Source: Haliotis asinina
Lineage: Eukaryota; Mollusca; Gastropoda; Lepetellida; Haliotidae
Assembly (NCBI RefSeq): GCF_037392515.1
Contig: NC_090290.1
Span: 38,260,753-38,324,752 of the forward strand
Direction: 5' to 3'
DNA: 64,000 nucleotides
Positions 12,667 to 24,546 of this stretch are shown one piece after another. Position 1 is the stretch's first letter; every line of letters begins with the position of its first letter. Made by a program: the position numbers and the translations under genes. Under the pieces are notes generated by a model. The model was not told the DNA's origin. It did not search any database and saw nothing but the letters and a program-made list of their open reading frames with translations.

Positions 12667-14204
12667 AAACCTAATCGAACCTCCGGATATGACCATACAC
12701 CACAAGCGTGTAAGTGTTCATTGATCTTTGGTTCGAAGACCCTCAACAGTACCATTACACTTACTATTATTTTTGGAAGCATATTCATGGGTTTCGAGTA
12801 GGTGAAGTGCAGTCAGTCACATCACTCTAAGTTAAAACATTTTGAAAAGGTCATATAACATGCAGTTCATAATTGTTACACATTTTACTAAAACATTTTT
12901 TTATTACATTACAAAAGTTTTTTTTAAAAACACCGGCCGCGGCCTTAGCCACAACCACGGAAAGCCAAGACATCTGGCTCGGGATCATAGGACTTTCGGT
13001 ACCCCTGTTTCCAGAATGATGCAACAGCATGAATAACGTCAGCGCATTTCCTTCTGGTTGCTGTAATGAGTACAGGGCAACATCAATAGATTCCCAACAT
13101 TAAGTTGGCTTTAAACACTCGGTGATGATGGATGCATTGATTTGTTTGGGGGTTATTAAGTCAACTTGATTGTTCCATCCTAAGTACACTGTCGTCAGAC
13201 TCGCCCTTGCTCGCGGTGCCCTTGCTTTGGTACCTTTTGATCTCTTTCTACCGGGAACGCAGCCCCTCCGACATTGAGACATGCAGACGGCTGCAGCGTT
13301 AGGGAGTCTACATTTTCTCCGGAAAGTTCTTGTTGGTTTCGACTGGTCAGCGTTTCCCGGAAGCGGTTCCATTCACTGTCTGGGCTGCGTGTAGAGGGGG
13401 CAAGGGTCCTGATGATGAGCCTTACCAGCCTGACTGCTCCAGAATCAACCGAACCCTCTCTACTGTATTATTTGTTATCTTAACCTGCAAGGCATAACGA
13501 TAATAGTCGTCCGTTTATCATGTACATAGCCCCATGCATAATCTTTGCTCGAAGCCCCCAAACATCTGATTATTACGACGGATAACCCAAGCCGCTGGTT
13601 AGTCGCTAGGTTATCGTCATATAACTTTATCCCATCGGGTACCCATTTTCCTCTGCGTGAACAGCAGTTACGTGAACTTACAATTAGCGAACTAGTAAGG
13701 ACAATGTGAAGGATATGTACAACCTTGGGATTTAGTTTGTTGTATTTTGGGTTTATTACTCTGTTGATTGTTGTCACTGCTGTGTATTGACCTTTCCTGC
13801 AAGTCGCCATGAGGGGAAACTTAAGTGAAGATTTAATCAGGCGAGGCTTTATAAACTTCTGACATGGCTTTGATCCTGGAATTTATCAACTCATAAATAT
13901 TTCATCTAAGCTGATTGAATTTTTTAACAAATGTTAAGCCCAATATTTGATCTTACTCCCTTCCGCACCTGTGGCCATGTATGTGCTCTAGCGTGATATT
14001 TGGTCTGTTTTAATAACACTTCTATGCTTAAAGCCTAATAGCTTTCTGGAGTATGGAGCTACTCTTTTCCCATGAGAAACTCCTCGACATAGGACTGACA
14101 ACTGCGTTTGTTTATGCATGCTGAAATAGCACCTTGTATATTTGCAATCTCAGAAAAGAACCAAGTTTAATTCTCTTCAAACATTTGCCTTTTCATTTTG
14201 GTAT
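12667..14204. other. Non-coding, nothing recognised
   Basis: 13190-13480 is relatively GC-rich with frames open on both strands, but no family motif is visible. Confidence 0.4.
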
Positions 14205-14430
14205 CTTTAGTCAACTGAATGAGGATCCTCTTATCATATGACATCGATATGTGTCGTGGTAGATACTCTTTTTCTAGCGGTGCAGTGAAAGAAGTCCTTT
14301 TGTTTTATGCGTAACACCTCCCGTTTTCGTATATTTCTGGACTTCTGGAATATGTTTGACAAGGTCCATATTAACAAACATATTTAACGTTGTTAACAGG
14401 TACCATCTTTGTGCTCACTTAAGTGAAATT
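14205..14430. repeat. Diverged direct duplication, copy 1
   Basis: Shares TTTAGTCAACTGAATGAGG, CACTTAAGTGAAA and intervening blocks in the same order with 14775-14970. Confidence 0.65.
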
Positions 14431-14624
14431 GACAAAATTATGTTCCATAGTTGCATCATAAATCTTCTACAAACAAGTGCAAAAGTTTTTCCTGTGTTTG
14501 TTATCGGCCGATCAACCCTTCTAATAGTATTGCCGACCCATTCCAAAAACTGTTCCGTACATAGGCGGTACATATAAAATGTTTATGTTTCAATCAGTCG
14601 CTGGCACCCCAACCCCGCCCCCCT

Positions 14625-14627
<3 letters not shown>

Positions 14628-14689
<62 letters not shown>
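14628..14689. repeat. (CT)n(AC)n microsatellite
   Basis: CT dinucleotides followed by CA dinucleotides. Confidence 0.95.
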
Positions 14690-14774
14690 ACACAACCCTC
14701 CCCAACCCCTACAAGTCAGAAAAGAGCCGAGTTCAAGAGCAAAAAAATTGACTTTTCAACTTTTCACACCGCTG

Positions 14775-14970
14775 TACCTTTAGTCAACTGAATGAGGGTA
14801 AGATCCTCTTATCCCAATGTGGAGGGGCAGTGAATGAAATCTCAATGGTCTTTCATTTTATACGCAACATGCCACGTTTTCGTAGATTCCTGGACTTGGA
14901 CAAGAAACTACGTAATATTGCTTGCAGGTACTGCCTTTGTGTTCACTTAAGTGAAAACGAGAAGGCAAAT
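14775..14970. repeat. Diverged direct duplication, copy 2
   Basis: Partner of 14205-14430 in the same orientation; the copies differ by substitutions and small gaps. Confidence 0.65.
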
Positions 14971-16065
14971 TGCATATTTATACGACAAATTAACTGATCA
15001 GTCATCTTTAGAATTTGGTGGCTCCGTGAAACAAATAAAAATTGTTGCCGCAACCAAAAGTAATGGTACCAGGTGTTCCAGTTACCAGGTGAAAATCGGA
15101 AAAGAAAAGCACCAATGAATGACCTTCTACAATTTTTTGCAAGACAAAATCTCGATCCAGATGTGTGTAATGCGTTGTTTATATCATCTCCATTCGGTTA
15201 GTTAGTCACAGTTTGTTTTGTGTCACCACAAGTGTGAAGACAATCAATGCGATAGGAAGTATGACAGCAATACACTGGATTTCAAATGTGCTACATTCAA
15301 GCATGTTGTTTTTTTTACATTAAAATTACAAAAACGTGCATTTTAGCTATTCTCATGCATTGCAGCTGTACGAAACATTCAAGGCCTCAGTCAAGCTTCA
15401 AAATGGGTCCTTAAAGAGGTGTGTTTAGACATTGTGAAGCAGGAAAACCATGTCCTATGGATAGTCGACTTCTTTATTGCGATGAGTGCGACGTTTCGGT
15501 GTAGGTACCGTTGTCATGGTTCCATTATCGAAGTAAAATCAATCACTATTTCACATGAACACATTCTAATGATATTGCACAGATCTCGCAAGGATGTGGA
15601 GAGGGTTTTGACATTCTGTTTCTCTTTTGATGGCCGGTATTGATTAATGACCGAACACCATTAGTTTTGTCGTAATCGTGAACAGTATTCATGAACGTTC
15701 CTTACCAGTACTGTCACGTGAGCAGTGATTTCTCCTATATCCGGCTTCGTCCTTTGAGGTGTCAGCTTTTCAGTAGGGTCGTTGCAGTTTAATGGGCGCC
15801 CTTTGGTGAAAAGTGCCTCTATGCGAAGTAACTCAAAGTCTAACACAATGACTTACATAGTGTGCAACAGCCATCACAGACACACTCCTGTCCGATGTAA
15901 TTGTTTATGCGCATTCCATTGTAATGGCGTCTCCAATGTCAACGATCTAACGGCCGGAACAGAGCAACATCACAAACTGTAGCTGTTGCCTCTTCCATGG
16001 ACCGGAGTGGTACTGTGGGGAGAACCGCCATTATGGTGGACTATAATAATTATGACTTTTTACTT
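14971..16065. other. Non-coding, nothing recognised
   Basis: No supported gene or repeat. Confidence 0.4.
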
Positions 16066-16193
16066 TAGAAAAAACAAACCAACAAACAAACAAACCAACA
16101 AACCAACAAACCAACAAACCAACAAACAAACAAACCAACAAACCAACCAACAAACAAACAAACAAACAAACAAACAAACAAACAAACAAAAAC
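16066..16193. repeat. (CAAA)n microsatellite with CCAA variants
   Basis: AAACAAACC and AAAC tetramers throughout. Confidence 0.95.
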
Positions 16194-16763
16194 AACCCAA
16201 ATATTACGTGAGGCTTCTAGCTATATATATAAATATACTGAAGGAAAAATAAGGTCTCAGATGAAAGGACAAATGTTCCTTTATTTTTTTCCAAGGCTTC
16301 TTCACAAGCTGTGTATCAAATAACTGGTGAAGAAAGCTGGAAAGAAATAAGGGAATGCTTGTGCTTTCATGTGATCCTTCATTTTTTCATTCAGTATATG
16401 CTCTTGATAATAAGAGACATCACACAGTGATGTGCTTCATTCTAAAGCTCATGCAAGCCAGTGATGAAGTGGAAAAGTACATTTGTTTTCCATGACATCT
16501 CTCACATCATAACTTAAGTCGCCTACATATTTTAGAAAAATATTCTGTGTTTTCTAGCCAACGTGTGTTCTGAATAACCAGAGATATCATACAGTCATAT
16601 GCCCCATTCTAAAGCTCATGCAAACTAGTGATGAAGTCGAAATGTATATTTGTTTCCATGGTGACACCTCTGACATTCCTGGTTGAAATCGTTTTGATGG
16701 ATGGTGTTGGAGATGATGACGATTTTGATGGAGAAGCATATATAATGTGAGTGACCCCATATG
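16194..16763. other. Non-coding, short internal duplication
   Basis: TTCTAAAGCTCATGCAA and AGTGATGAAGT occur at about 16440-16470 and again at 16607-16637, a diverged duplication about 170 bases apart. Confidence 0.45.
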
Positions 16764-16793
16764 AGTATGTATGTATGTATGTATGTGTGTGTG

Positions 16794-16825
<32 letters not shown>

Positions 16826-16868
16826 TGCGTGTATGTATGTGTGTCTGTGTGTGTTTGTGTGTTTGTGT
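16764..16868. repeat. (ATGT)n(GT)n(GCGT)n microsatellite
   Basis: Compound purine-pyrimidine alternation. Confidence 0.95.
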
Positions 16869-17034
16869 AAGAGTATGCATGTACACATGCATATAACATA
16901 TTGCGAGTACTTTAGGTGAAGCTAAACGTTTGATGGGTAGTATATGACGACTTTGTTATATATGAATGGTTGTGGATATTCCTCAAGCTTCTCATTAGAC
17001 CATCGAGAAAATGGTGAAAATCTGACAAAGCTTC

Positions 17035-17208
17035 AGTGAGTGATGGGAGAGTATTGTCTCACGCCACCATACTACAAGATCCAAGCAATATCACGGCGGG
17101 GGACATAAAAAATGGGCGTCACACATTCTACCGAGGAACGGAATCGAACCCGGGTAATCAGCGTGGCGATCCAACGCCTTAACTTCTAAGATACCCAACT
17201 ACCCCGAT
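17035..17208 (-). mobile_element. tRNA-type SINE (family T)
   Basis: Complement of the B box (GGAATCGAACCC) at 17138-17150 and AAGCAATATCACGGCGGGGG. The A-box end is at the right. Confidence 0.8.
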
Positions 17209-17589
17209 ATTATTTTTTAAAAAGGGAAGATTTTTTTAGATTTGTTATCCAGTACTGAGATATCTGAGGTGATGAACTACATATATTGAGCCATTGATGT
17301 TTTCATGTCGCATTTGCATGAGATAAGCACAGCGTAAGCATTCAGCACAGAGATAATATAAACTTCATACCATTGAGAAAAACATGTTGTCAGCTTGAGT
17401 ATTACGTTCAGTCAACGTTACATAATAACCATTAGCTCGATCGATGTTGCAATCTACTTGGACACACACGGCAATCATTATCCAGCGGTATGCAAGTTGG
17501 TGAAGCTCATGTGAAACGGTAATTTACAAGCAGTTTGCAACCGCGGAAAGCATTCTAGTGATTGACAACGTCAATAAGATAGTTTTTCT

Positions 17590-17834
17590 TTGTGGTTTGT
17601 TGTTAAACGCCACTCTCATGAATTTCCAAGATTCATGCGGTGGTCTGTAAATGATCTAGACCAGACCAGACAATCCAGTGATCAACAACATGAGCATTGA
17701 TCTGCACACCTGGGGACCGATGATATGTGTTAAGACATGTGTTAAGTCAGCTTGTCTGATCACCCGATCCCGTTAGTCGCCTTTCACGACAAGCAAGGGT
17801 TACTGAAGATCAATTCTAACCCGGATCTTCACGG
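17590..17834 (-). mobile_element. SINE-like element (family H), tail eroded
   Basis: CAGACAATCCAGTGATCAAC, GATCCCGTTAGTCGCC and CCCGGATCTTCACGG present; first 40 bases diverged. Confidence 0.8.
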
Positions 17835-18052
17835 TTCTTCTCACTTGATCTCAGTGAACAGCAGTGAAAATCGACTCCCGTTTTCCTGTTTGATAAAAGC
17901 ATTAAGTGGGACAAAGTACTGTCAGAAGGATCTGAATGGCGAGTGACTGTTAATTTATGCCCAGCGATGTTCCAACAGCTCTAGCCTTTGTCCAGTTCCA
18001 ATATAGTCGAGCTTGCTCTTTCATCTTGCCATGACGGTGTAGCTGTAGACGA

Positions 18053-18226
18053 CGGGACGGTGGTGTAGCCTAGTAGTTAAAGCGTTCGCTCGTCTCGCCG
18101 ATCGAAGACCTCCGTTCTATTCCACGCATGGGAACAATATGTGAAGCTCATTTCTTGTGTCCCCCGCCTTGATGTTGTTGGTAAATTGGTAAAAGCGGCA
18201 TCAAGCTAAATGCATTCATTCACTTA
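18053..18226 (+). mobile_element. tRNA-type SINE (family T)
   Basis: A box GTAGCCTAGTAGTTAAAGCG, degraded B box, GTGTCCCCCGCCTTGATG and a partial tail. Confidence 0.8.
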
Positions 18227-18587
18227 ATTAAAACGAGGGTATTCAGTATCCGCCAGGGGTCGAAAAGTACCATTGCTCGACGTCAGGTCGAGAGGAATTC
18301 TCGGCTCGGACAAGTAAATATCAAAATATAGTTTTACCGTGGTACAGTGGTGTCAAACTATTGAAATGTTTTGATATAATTGTGTATTTTGATGACAGAA
18401 TAAAGATGCTATTGTCTGTTGTTTATAACTGATAAAGATTATTTGCAAAAGAAACCTAACTGTTAATTGTTGTCAAGTGAAATTAATATTTGGTCAAGTG
18501 CATCGTGAATGTGTTTGATATGGCTGTTCGCGCCTTTTCGACCGGTTCTACGACATTTCATGAATCGTTGTTTCAGAATAAACCGAT

Positions 18588-18828
18588 CGTGAAGATCCCG
18601 ATTAGAACTGATCGTCAGTAGCCCATGCTTGTCGTAAGAGGCTACTAACGGGATCAGGTACTCAGACTAGCTGACTTGGTTGACACGTCATCGCATCCCA
18701 ATTACGTAGATTCATTCTCATACTGTAAATCACTGCATTGTCTGGTCCAGACTTGAATATTTACAGACCGACACAATACTGCTGAAATATTGCTTAGTGT
18801 GGCGTAAAACTAAACTCACTCGCACACT
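18588..18828 (+). mobile_element. SINE-like element (family H)
   Basis: Reads CCATGCTTGTCGTAAGAGG, CTGACTTGGTTGACACG, TCTGGTCCAGACTTG and the tail GGCGTAAAACTAAACTCACT. Confidence 0.85.
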
Positions 18829-19657
18829 TGGAATATACCAATCTCGTTGTGATTAGCTGTATGACGGGACGTGTGATATGTCAAAGAGAATGCCAAACAT
18901 GGTAAATATGTCATGACATGGACAGAAGGACCCCGTGGAAGAAAGTAGGACTGGTTTTCTGCGGCTTGTACTGCTGATTACTGCTAAATATATGCATTTC
19001 GGTAACTGGAACCATGTCATCGATCAATTATTAATTGTATATGTAAACTCTTCCACAACAGAGGGACTATAATTAGTTATTCTGAAACCTCCCGCCATTA
19101 TCTTTCGTAATTAAAGCTAAGACGGCTGATGTAGATTACCTCCTTGTTTGTGAGCTGAATATAACTTTATATGTATATGGATACAATGAGGAAGTTTGGG
19201 CAGCTAATAATACATGCAAATTGTACTATATTCGTCCTTCAGTGATGAGAAAGAAACGATATCATCTACGGAAGCCGGTGTATTTATTCCAAACTCGAGT
19301 CAGAAATGTCATGTGGACATATTCATTTACCTTTACTTTGAGCCAATTAATTTACATTTTAACTTCGCCAACCATTCTGACAGTCTGGTTACATGAAAGC
19401 AACCTTTACTAACGTTCACCCTAAATCCATTCTTTAAAAATGACTAAACGTTACCTTAATGACTCATGATCACCTTAGTGCTTTGTGAAAGGTGGCCCTG
19501 GTAACTACCAGCTTTGTGAACATTTTTATAAAGATAGTTTGAAGTAGTTTGATTTTTAACGGAAACGTTTGTCGTGAATGTGATGCGTAGTATTCTCTCT
19601 CCATAAAATTGTTTTATTTCCTACAACTGTGACTAATTTTAGGCACTTTGTTTTAAG
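18829..19657. other. Non-coding, nothing recognised
   Basis: No supported gene or repeat. Confidence 0.4.
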
Positions 19658-19930
19658 TGAATGAGTGAGTGAGTTTAGTTTTACTCCGCACTCAGCAACA
19701 TTCCAACCATATGGCGGCGGTCTGTAAAAAATCGATTCTGGACCAGACAATCCAGTAATCAACAACATGAGCATCGACCTGTGCAATTGGGAACTGTTGA
19801 CATGTCAGCTGACCAAGTCAGCCAGGCGGACCACTCGATCCCGTTAGTCGCCTCTTACGACAAGCATTGTCGCCTTTTATGGCAAGCATGGGTAGCTGAG
19901 GGCCTATTCTACCCCGGGACCTTCACGAGT
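19658..19930 (-). mobile_element. SINE-like element (family H), near full length
   Basis: GAGTGAGTGAGTTTAGTTTT through CCCCGGGACCTTCACG, about 270 bases; one of the most complete copies. Confidence 0.9.
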
Positions 19931-20310
19931 ATTGTGTTAAGGTCTCCACTTTTAGCTGACGCACGTGCTGAATTGATATTGATGTGGAACTGCATGACGT
20001 AGTTGGTGTTGTCAGGTACCTGTTGTCGTTACTGGGACTAACACACAATTCATCCATCCACTTCACAGAGTATATCATGAGTCCAGTATACGTCCATACG
20101 TGCCCTCAAACATGCCTCTGCAGACTGACTAATTTTTCATCCTCCATGATGTCGCAATGTTTCCGACTACTTGGCCAAGTGCCATGCCCCTACTGGACAT
20201 GTTGCTGAAACAAATCGTAACGTAAACTTTCTCTCACTCACTGTGAACATGAGACTGTTCAGCTTTTGTTTCAGTCAGAAATGGAAAATGCGTTGCAGTA
20301 ATTGTTGATC

Positions 20311-20366
20311 TGAACAGTCCTTGACCTCGAAACAGATTTTTGTGAAATCCTGAAGATTTGATGTGT
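20311..20366. repeat. 56-base direct repeat, copy 1
   Basis: TGAACAGTCCTTGACCTCGA onward, nearly identical to 21077-21132. Confidence 0.9.
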
Positions 20367-20424
20367 GTGTAATTGTTGCTCTGGCTGGGGCTGTTCAGCT
20401 TCACCAATACAAAGTCTTATATCT

Positions 20425-20486
20425 GACCGCCATATAGCTGGAATATTGCTGAGAGCGGTGTAAAACTAAACTCACTCTCACACTTA
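20425..20486 (+). mobile_element. Family H SINE, 3' end only
   Basis: GACCGCCATATAGCTGGAAT plus the CTCACTCTCAC tail; a typical 5' truncation. Confidence 0.8.
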
Positions 20487-20531
20487 TATCTGAGTGAGAC
20501 ATGATAACAGTGGGTGGGCCATATGTCTTCT

Positions 20532-20700
20532 GGGGCGGTGGAGTAGCCTAGTGGTTGAAGCGTTTCCTCGTCACGTGGGACACCCGGTTCGATTTCCCAT
20601 ATGGGTACAACGTGTGAAGCCCATTTCTGGTGTCTCTGCGGTGATATTGCTGGAATATTGCTAAAAGCGGTGTAAAGCTAAACTAACTCACGCACTCACC
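20532..20700 (+). mobile_element. tRNA-type SINE (family T), complete
   Basis: A box GTAGCCTAGTGGTTGAAGCG, B box GGTTCGATTTCC, body TGTGAAGCCCATTTCTGGTG, tail GCTGGAATATTGCTAAAAGC and AAACTAACTCACGCACTCACC. The boxes match the RNA polymerase III consensus. Confidence 0.92.
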
Positions 20701-21076
20701 CTCGTTTGTGTACTGGTTCTTGGTCAGGGATCATTCCTCATCAGCGGTTTGAATAGCTTTAAGGCAATACTGTCTATCTCCCTGACACAGAGACGAAATC
20801 CAGTCCCTTCATCACGGACCAGTGTTGTAAGAACACGGCCAAGACAGTTTGTCAACCTGTGATCGTCCAGTGACATTCTTGCCCCTCTTTGGAATGATCG
20901 TTTAAAGCTGTATTTATTTCAGCTGTCTGGCCATTTAGACTCGACAGTTTGACAAGAGTCGAATCCCATCATGCCTTGACTTCTTGTCGAACCTGCTACC
21001 TGTGAGATATAACGTTTTCCACTTCGTTTTGAAGATTCGCGGCGTTAAACAACATCAAATAAACAAAACTAAAGCT

Positions 21077-21132
21077 TGAACAGTCCTTGACCTCGAAACA
21101 GATTTTTGTGAAACCCTGAAGATTTGATGTGT
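21077..21132. repeat. 56-base direct repeat, copy 2
   Basis: Differs from 20311-20366 by about one base. Confidence 0.9.
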
Positions 21133-21790
21133 ACCGATCAGGGAAATTGTTCCAGTCCAGCAAAGTAATATGTTTGAATGTTGGAAGCATTATCCGAAAC
21201 ACAGACCGGATTTTCTTTTTGCTCAACATATTCATCAAATCGAAAGCTCTATTCTGAAACAACTTTTATAAGACCATAACGGAACTCGGAAAGGTTAGGA
21301 GGACATGAAGGTCATGGTGTGAGGCATTTTCATGGAATGCACAGCTGTTGCAGGAATTGGGGCGGCGGTGCATGGTACTCATTTTGCTGATAAAACGTTA
21401 TGTCAAAATGTGTCATTACCTGGTTTTGATGATTATAACACAATTCTGAGTATTATTACTTTAAAACTCATAATGAATTGTGCTTGCACCTTTTGCATTG
21501 TTAAAAAACGTTAACGTTTCATGCAAAAAAAAATCAGAATATATAGCAATTTTGATTGTGTATGGCATAATGTAAGTGTAGGAAGGGGGTATAGAGTAAC
21601 GGTGTATTCCCAGAGTGGCCCCTCTGTCTATAACTAAACTCAGGGGCCACGACGGGACGGTTCAGTCCCAACAGGCAGACCTCCCTAAAGGCAGACCTCC
21701 CATAATTAAGACACACTCAGTGAGTACAATAATTAGCTGAACCATGCTGTCCACCCCTTTTTAATTAATGAGCTGACCCAGATTCACTGT
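21133..21790. other. Non-coding, nothing recognised
   Basis: Only a short direct repeat GGCAGACCTCCC near 21680 and 21695. Confidence 0.4.
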
Positions 21791-22052
21791 AGTGAGTGAG
21801 TTTAGTTTTACGCCGCACACAGAAACATTCCAGCAATATGGCGGCGGTCTGTAAATAACCAAGTCTGGACCAGATAATCAAGTGATCAACAACATGAGCA
21901 TCGACCTGTGCAGTTGGGAACCGATGACATGTGTCAACCAAGTCAGAGAGCCTGACCACCCGATCCCGTTAGTCGCCTCTTATGACAAGCATTGTCGCCT
22001 TTTATGGCAAGCATGGGTTGCTGAAGGCCTATTCAACTCCGGGACCTTCACC
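21791..22052 (-). mobile_element. SINE-like element (family H), near full length
   Basis: AGTGAGTGAGTTTAGTTTTA through GGGACCTTCACCGG. Confidence 0.9.
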
Positions 22053-23059
22053 GGTCACTCATTAAAGTGTGAACATGGGGGCCAGTGTGGGACAAACTAT
22101 AGTTACAAATAAATGCAAGTGTGTAAAGGCATAGTATCCTTTAAAATCACAGTAATAGTGTATATATACTTATTAAAACAATCAAATACACCATGCAGCT
22201 TATATTTTCTATTTTTATATTTTGTTATATTTGTTGTACATTCACGCTGGTGTATAGGATATTTTTAACATTTTTTTAAAAAAAAAATAGAAGAATTTTC
22301 TTCAGCTATCATATTTTTATCATTTTTTAATTGCATCCTTGTCGTAAAAATACATTCGAATCTATACGCTGATTTGTTTTGACTTAATCATAATAAGATC
22401 TGGCGACATGGTCAAAGGGAGATAATCAGATGCCTTACTTAGAATGAATGCCATGAACAATGAATTCTTTTGTATGCAATCAAAATACTATCTTGAGAAC
22501 AGTTTTCTTACCACAATATACTTATAAAACAAAGGTTGGCTCGCGTATGCAAATTTATGCAGGTTTGGGGACCAGTTTAAGAGTTCGGCGTCGGATATAC
22601 AACTTTATTCCTTAAGTGTCAACAAGTGTCTCCAGTCTTCATGCAAACACGGTTAACTTCCTATATACAAATAGTCTGTTTGCAGGGTAAAAACGTACCA
22701 ATAAATTTCACTTTAAACAAAAAAGTAAATCTATTATTAATTTTCATTACAAGGGTGTACGCACATTAAATGAAACACCGAGAACAAGTTGGGTTAGTCA
22801 AAGTTAGCGCTCATCACGTACCGCACGTGCATTTTGTTTTACTGTTACTGAATTTACCATGTAATTTCAACCAGTAATATAGATTTGAAACTATGATCGC
22901 TTGTAAAACAACTTCTATCCTAAATTCAATAAAATTCTGGGATTTAAATCTGCAATTGGTAAGATAAAATTGTCACGATTCGCAATCTTAATTTGCAGAA
23001 GCCTTTCGGTAATTGCCCGACGTCACATAGCGACGGGCGTGATAATGGCCTGTCGTCAA
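22053..23059. other. AT-rich non-coding stretch
   Basis: Long T and A runs near 22280; no gene-like signal. Confidence 0.4.
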
Positions 23060-23335
23060 TGAGTGAGTGAGTGAGTTTACTTTTACGCCGCACTCAGCAA
23101 TATTCCAGCCATGTGGCGGCGGTCTGTAAATAATCGAGTCTAGACCAGACGACCCAGTGATCAACAACATGAGCATCGATCTGCGCAATTGGGACTTGAC
23201 TTAGGTCAACCAAGTCAGCGAGCCTGACCACTCGATCCCGTTAGTCGACTCTTACGACAAGCATAAATGTAGTCGCCTTTTATGGCAAGCATGGGTAGCT
23301 GAAGGCCTATATTCTACCCCGGGACCTTCACGAGT
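23060..23335 (-). mobile_element. SINE-like element (family H), near full length
   Basis: GAGTGAGTGAGTGAGTTTAC through CCCCGGGACCTTCACG. Confidence 0.9.
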
Positions 23336-23448
23336 AGTTATGCCGTCAAGCAGTTTGGGGGCAATATCAAGTTTTACAGCTAATATGAACAGAATTATCA
23401 TGAAGCACCTGCACGCTATCAGAAATGACCGGACCAGTTAATGAAAGA

Positions 23449-23775
23449 CCAGGGCCCTTATTCTCGAAACGTTCGTAGCCCTAAGAATTCTTAACTTTGA
23501 TCGTAGCCAACTGTAACAATGGTAAGATGTTGACCATAATAATCAGAGCCCCATTCCTCAAAACAATTGCAGCTCTATGACAGTCGTAAGTCTGTGCCAA
23601 AGTATGGGAGTTACGATTATCTTAACGCTACGATCGCTTTGAGGAATGAAGCCCTGGGTCATTATTCTCGAAACGTTCGTAGCCCTAAGAATTCTTAGTT
23701 TTGATCGTAGCCAATGTGTTAAGAATGGGCTTACGAACTTCGTAAGGTTACGAACGTTTCGAGAATAGCTAGCCT
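23449..23775. mobile_element. Nested AGGGC-type palindromic elements
   Basis: Arm GGGCCCTTATTCTCGAAACG with TTCGTAGCCCTAAGAATTCT occurs at 23453 and again near 23660. Between them lies a second palindrome, GAGCCCCATTCCTCAAAAC to GCTTTGAGGAATGAAGCCC. The far arm, CGAACGTTTCGAGAATA, closes the last copy. Confidence 0.7.
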
Positions 23776-24135
23776 GGAACTTCTGCAAATGAAAATGCCC
23801 TGAAAATAGCGTTACCCTCACAATAGTGACCTGCTCATTTCCGATAACATACAGGCCTTTTAATTGTAATTCTATCCATGTTAACTGTAGGGGTATGGAA
23901 GGAATAGTATACTGTCAAAGAGCTTGATATTGACGATGTAGATAGTGACGATAAGGGTTCTTTTTCTAATGGAGAAACATATCTGTTCAAGCGGCCTAAG
24001 CGCGAAGATGTAATCAGGGTGTCGACACCAAATATTTGACGTAAAGAAGATGATTTAGTTGCTCTTGCTAAGACACAGAGAATGCTGAAGCTGGATGCAA
24101 ACGTAATGGAGTTGCGCATGAGTATAATGTCTGTG

Positions 24136-24238
24136 TCTGGATTTTCGAAGCTCTCTTGTCGCTAGGACAGTCATAAGTACCATACATTAGCATTAACCTG
24201 CCATGGTCTTGGCGCTAAGAGAGCTTTGAACCTGGCCC
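24136..24238. mobile_element. AGGGC-type palindromic MITE, eroded
   Basis: GATTTTCGAAGCTCTCTTGT pairs imperfectly with GCGCTAAGAGAGCTTTGAAC; related to 53890-54000. Confidence 0.6.
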
Positions 24239-24358
24239 TGGACACATGCAACGGAAGTGTTAGTCACATATATATTGTGTTGCAATGATTGCTTACGCTA
24301 CATTTGCACCATTGCACTTTGAGTCCTACACAAAAGTAATATCGAAACGGGCTCGCTG

Positions 24359-24546
24359 TTTAACGACGCACTCAACAATATTCCAGTAACATGGAATTCT
24401 GGACCAGATAATCCGGTGATGAACATCATGAACATCGATTGGGATACGATGACATTTGTCAACCAAGTCAGCGAGCTCCACCCGATCCCGTTAGCTGCCC
24501 TCTTACGACAACATGACGACCAATTCTAACCCAGATATTCACTGGT
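24359..24546 (-). mobile_element. Family H SINE, diverged
   Basis: ACGCACTCAACAATATTCCAG, TCAACCAAGTCAGCGAGC and GATCCCGTTAGC remain. Confidence 0.75.

Noticed and set aside
20532..20600. Candidate tRNA gene at A and B boxes (also 18053, 26018, 41931, 57235)
   Set aside because: Only the promoter boxes are tRNA-like. No cloverleaf or acceptor stem, and the unit continues into a shared SINE body.
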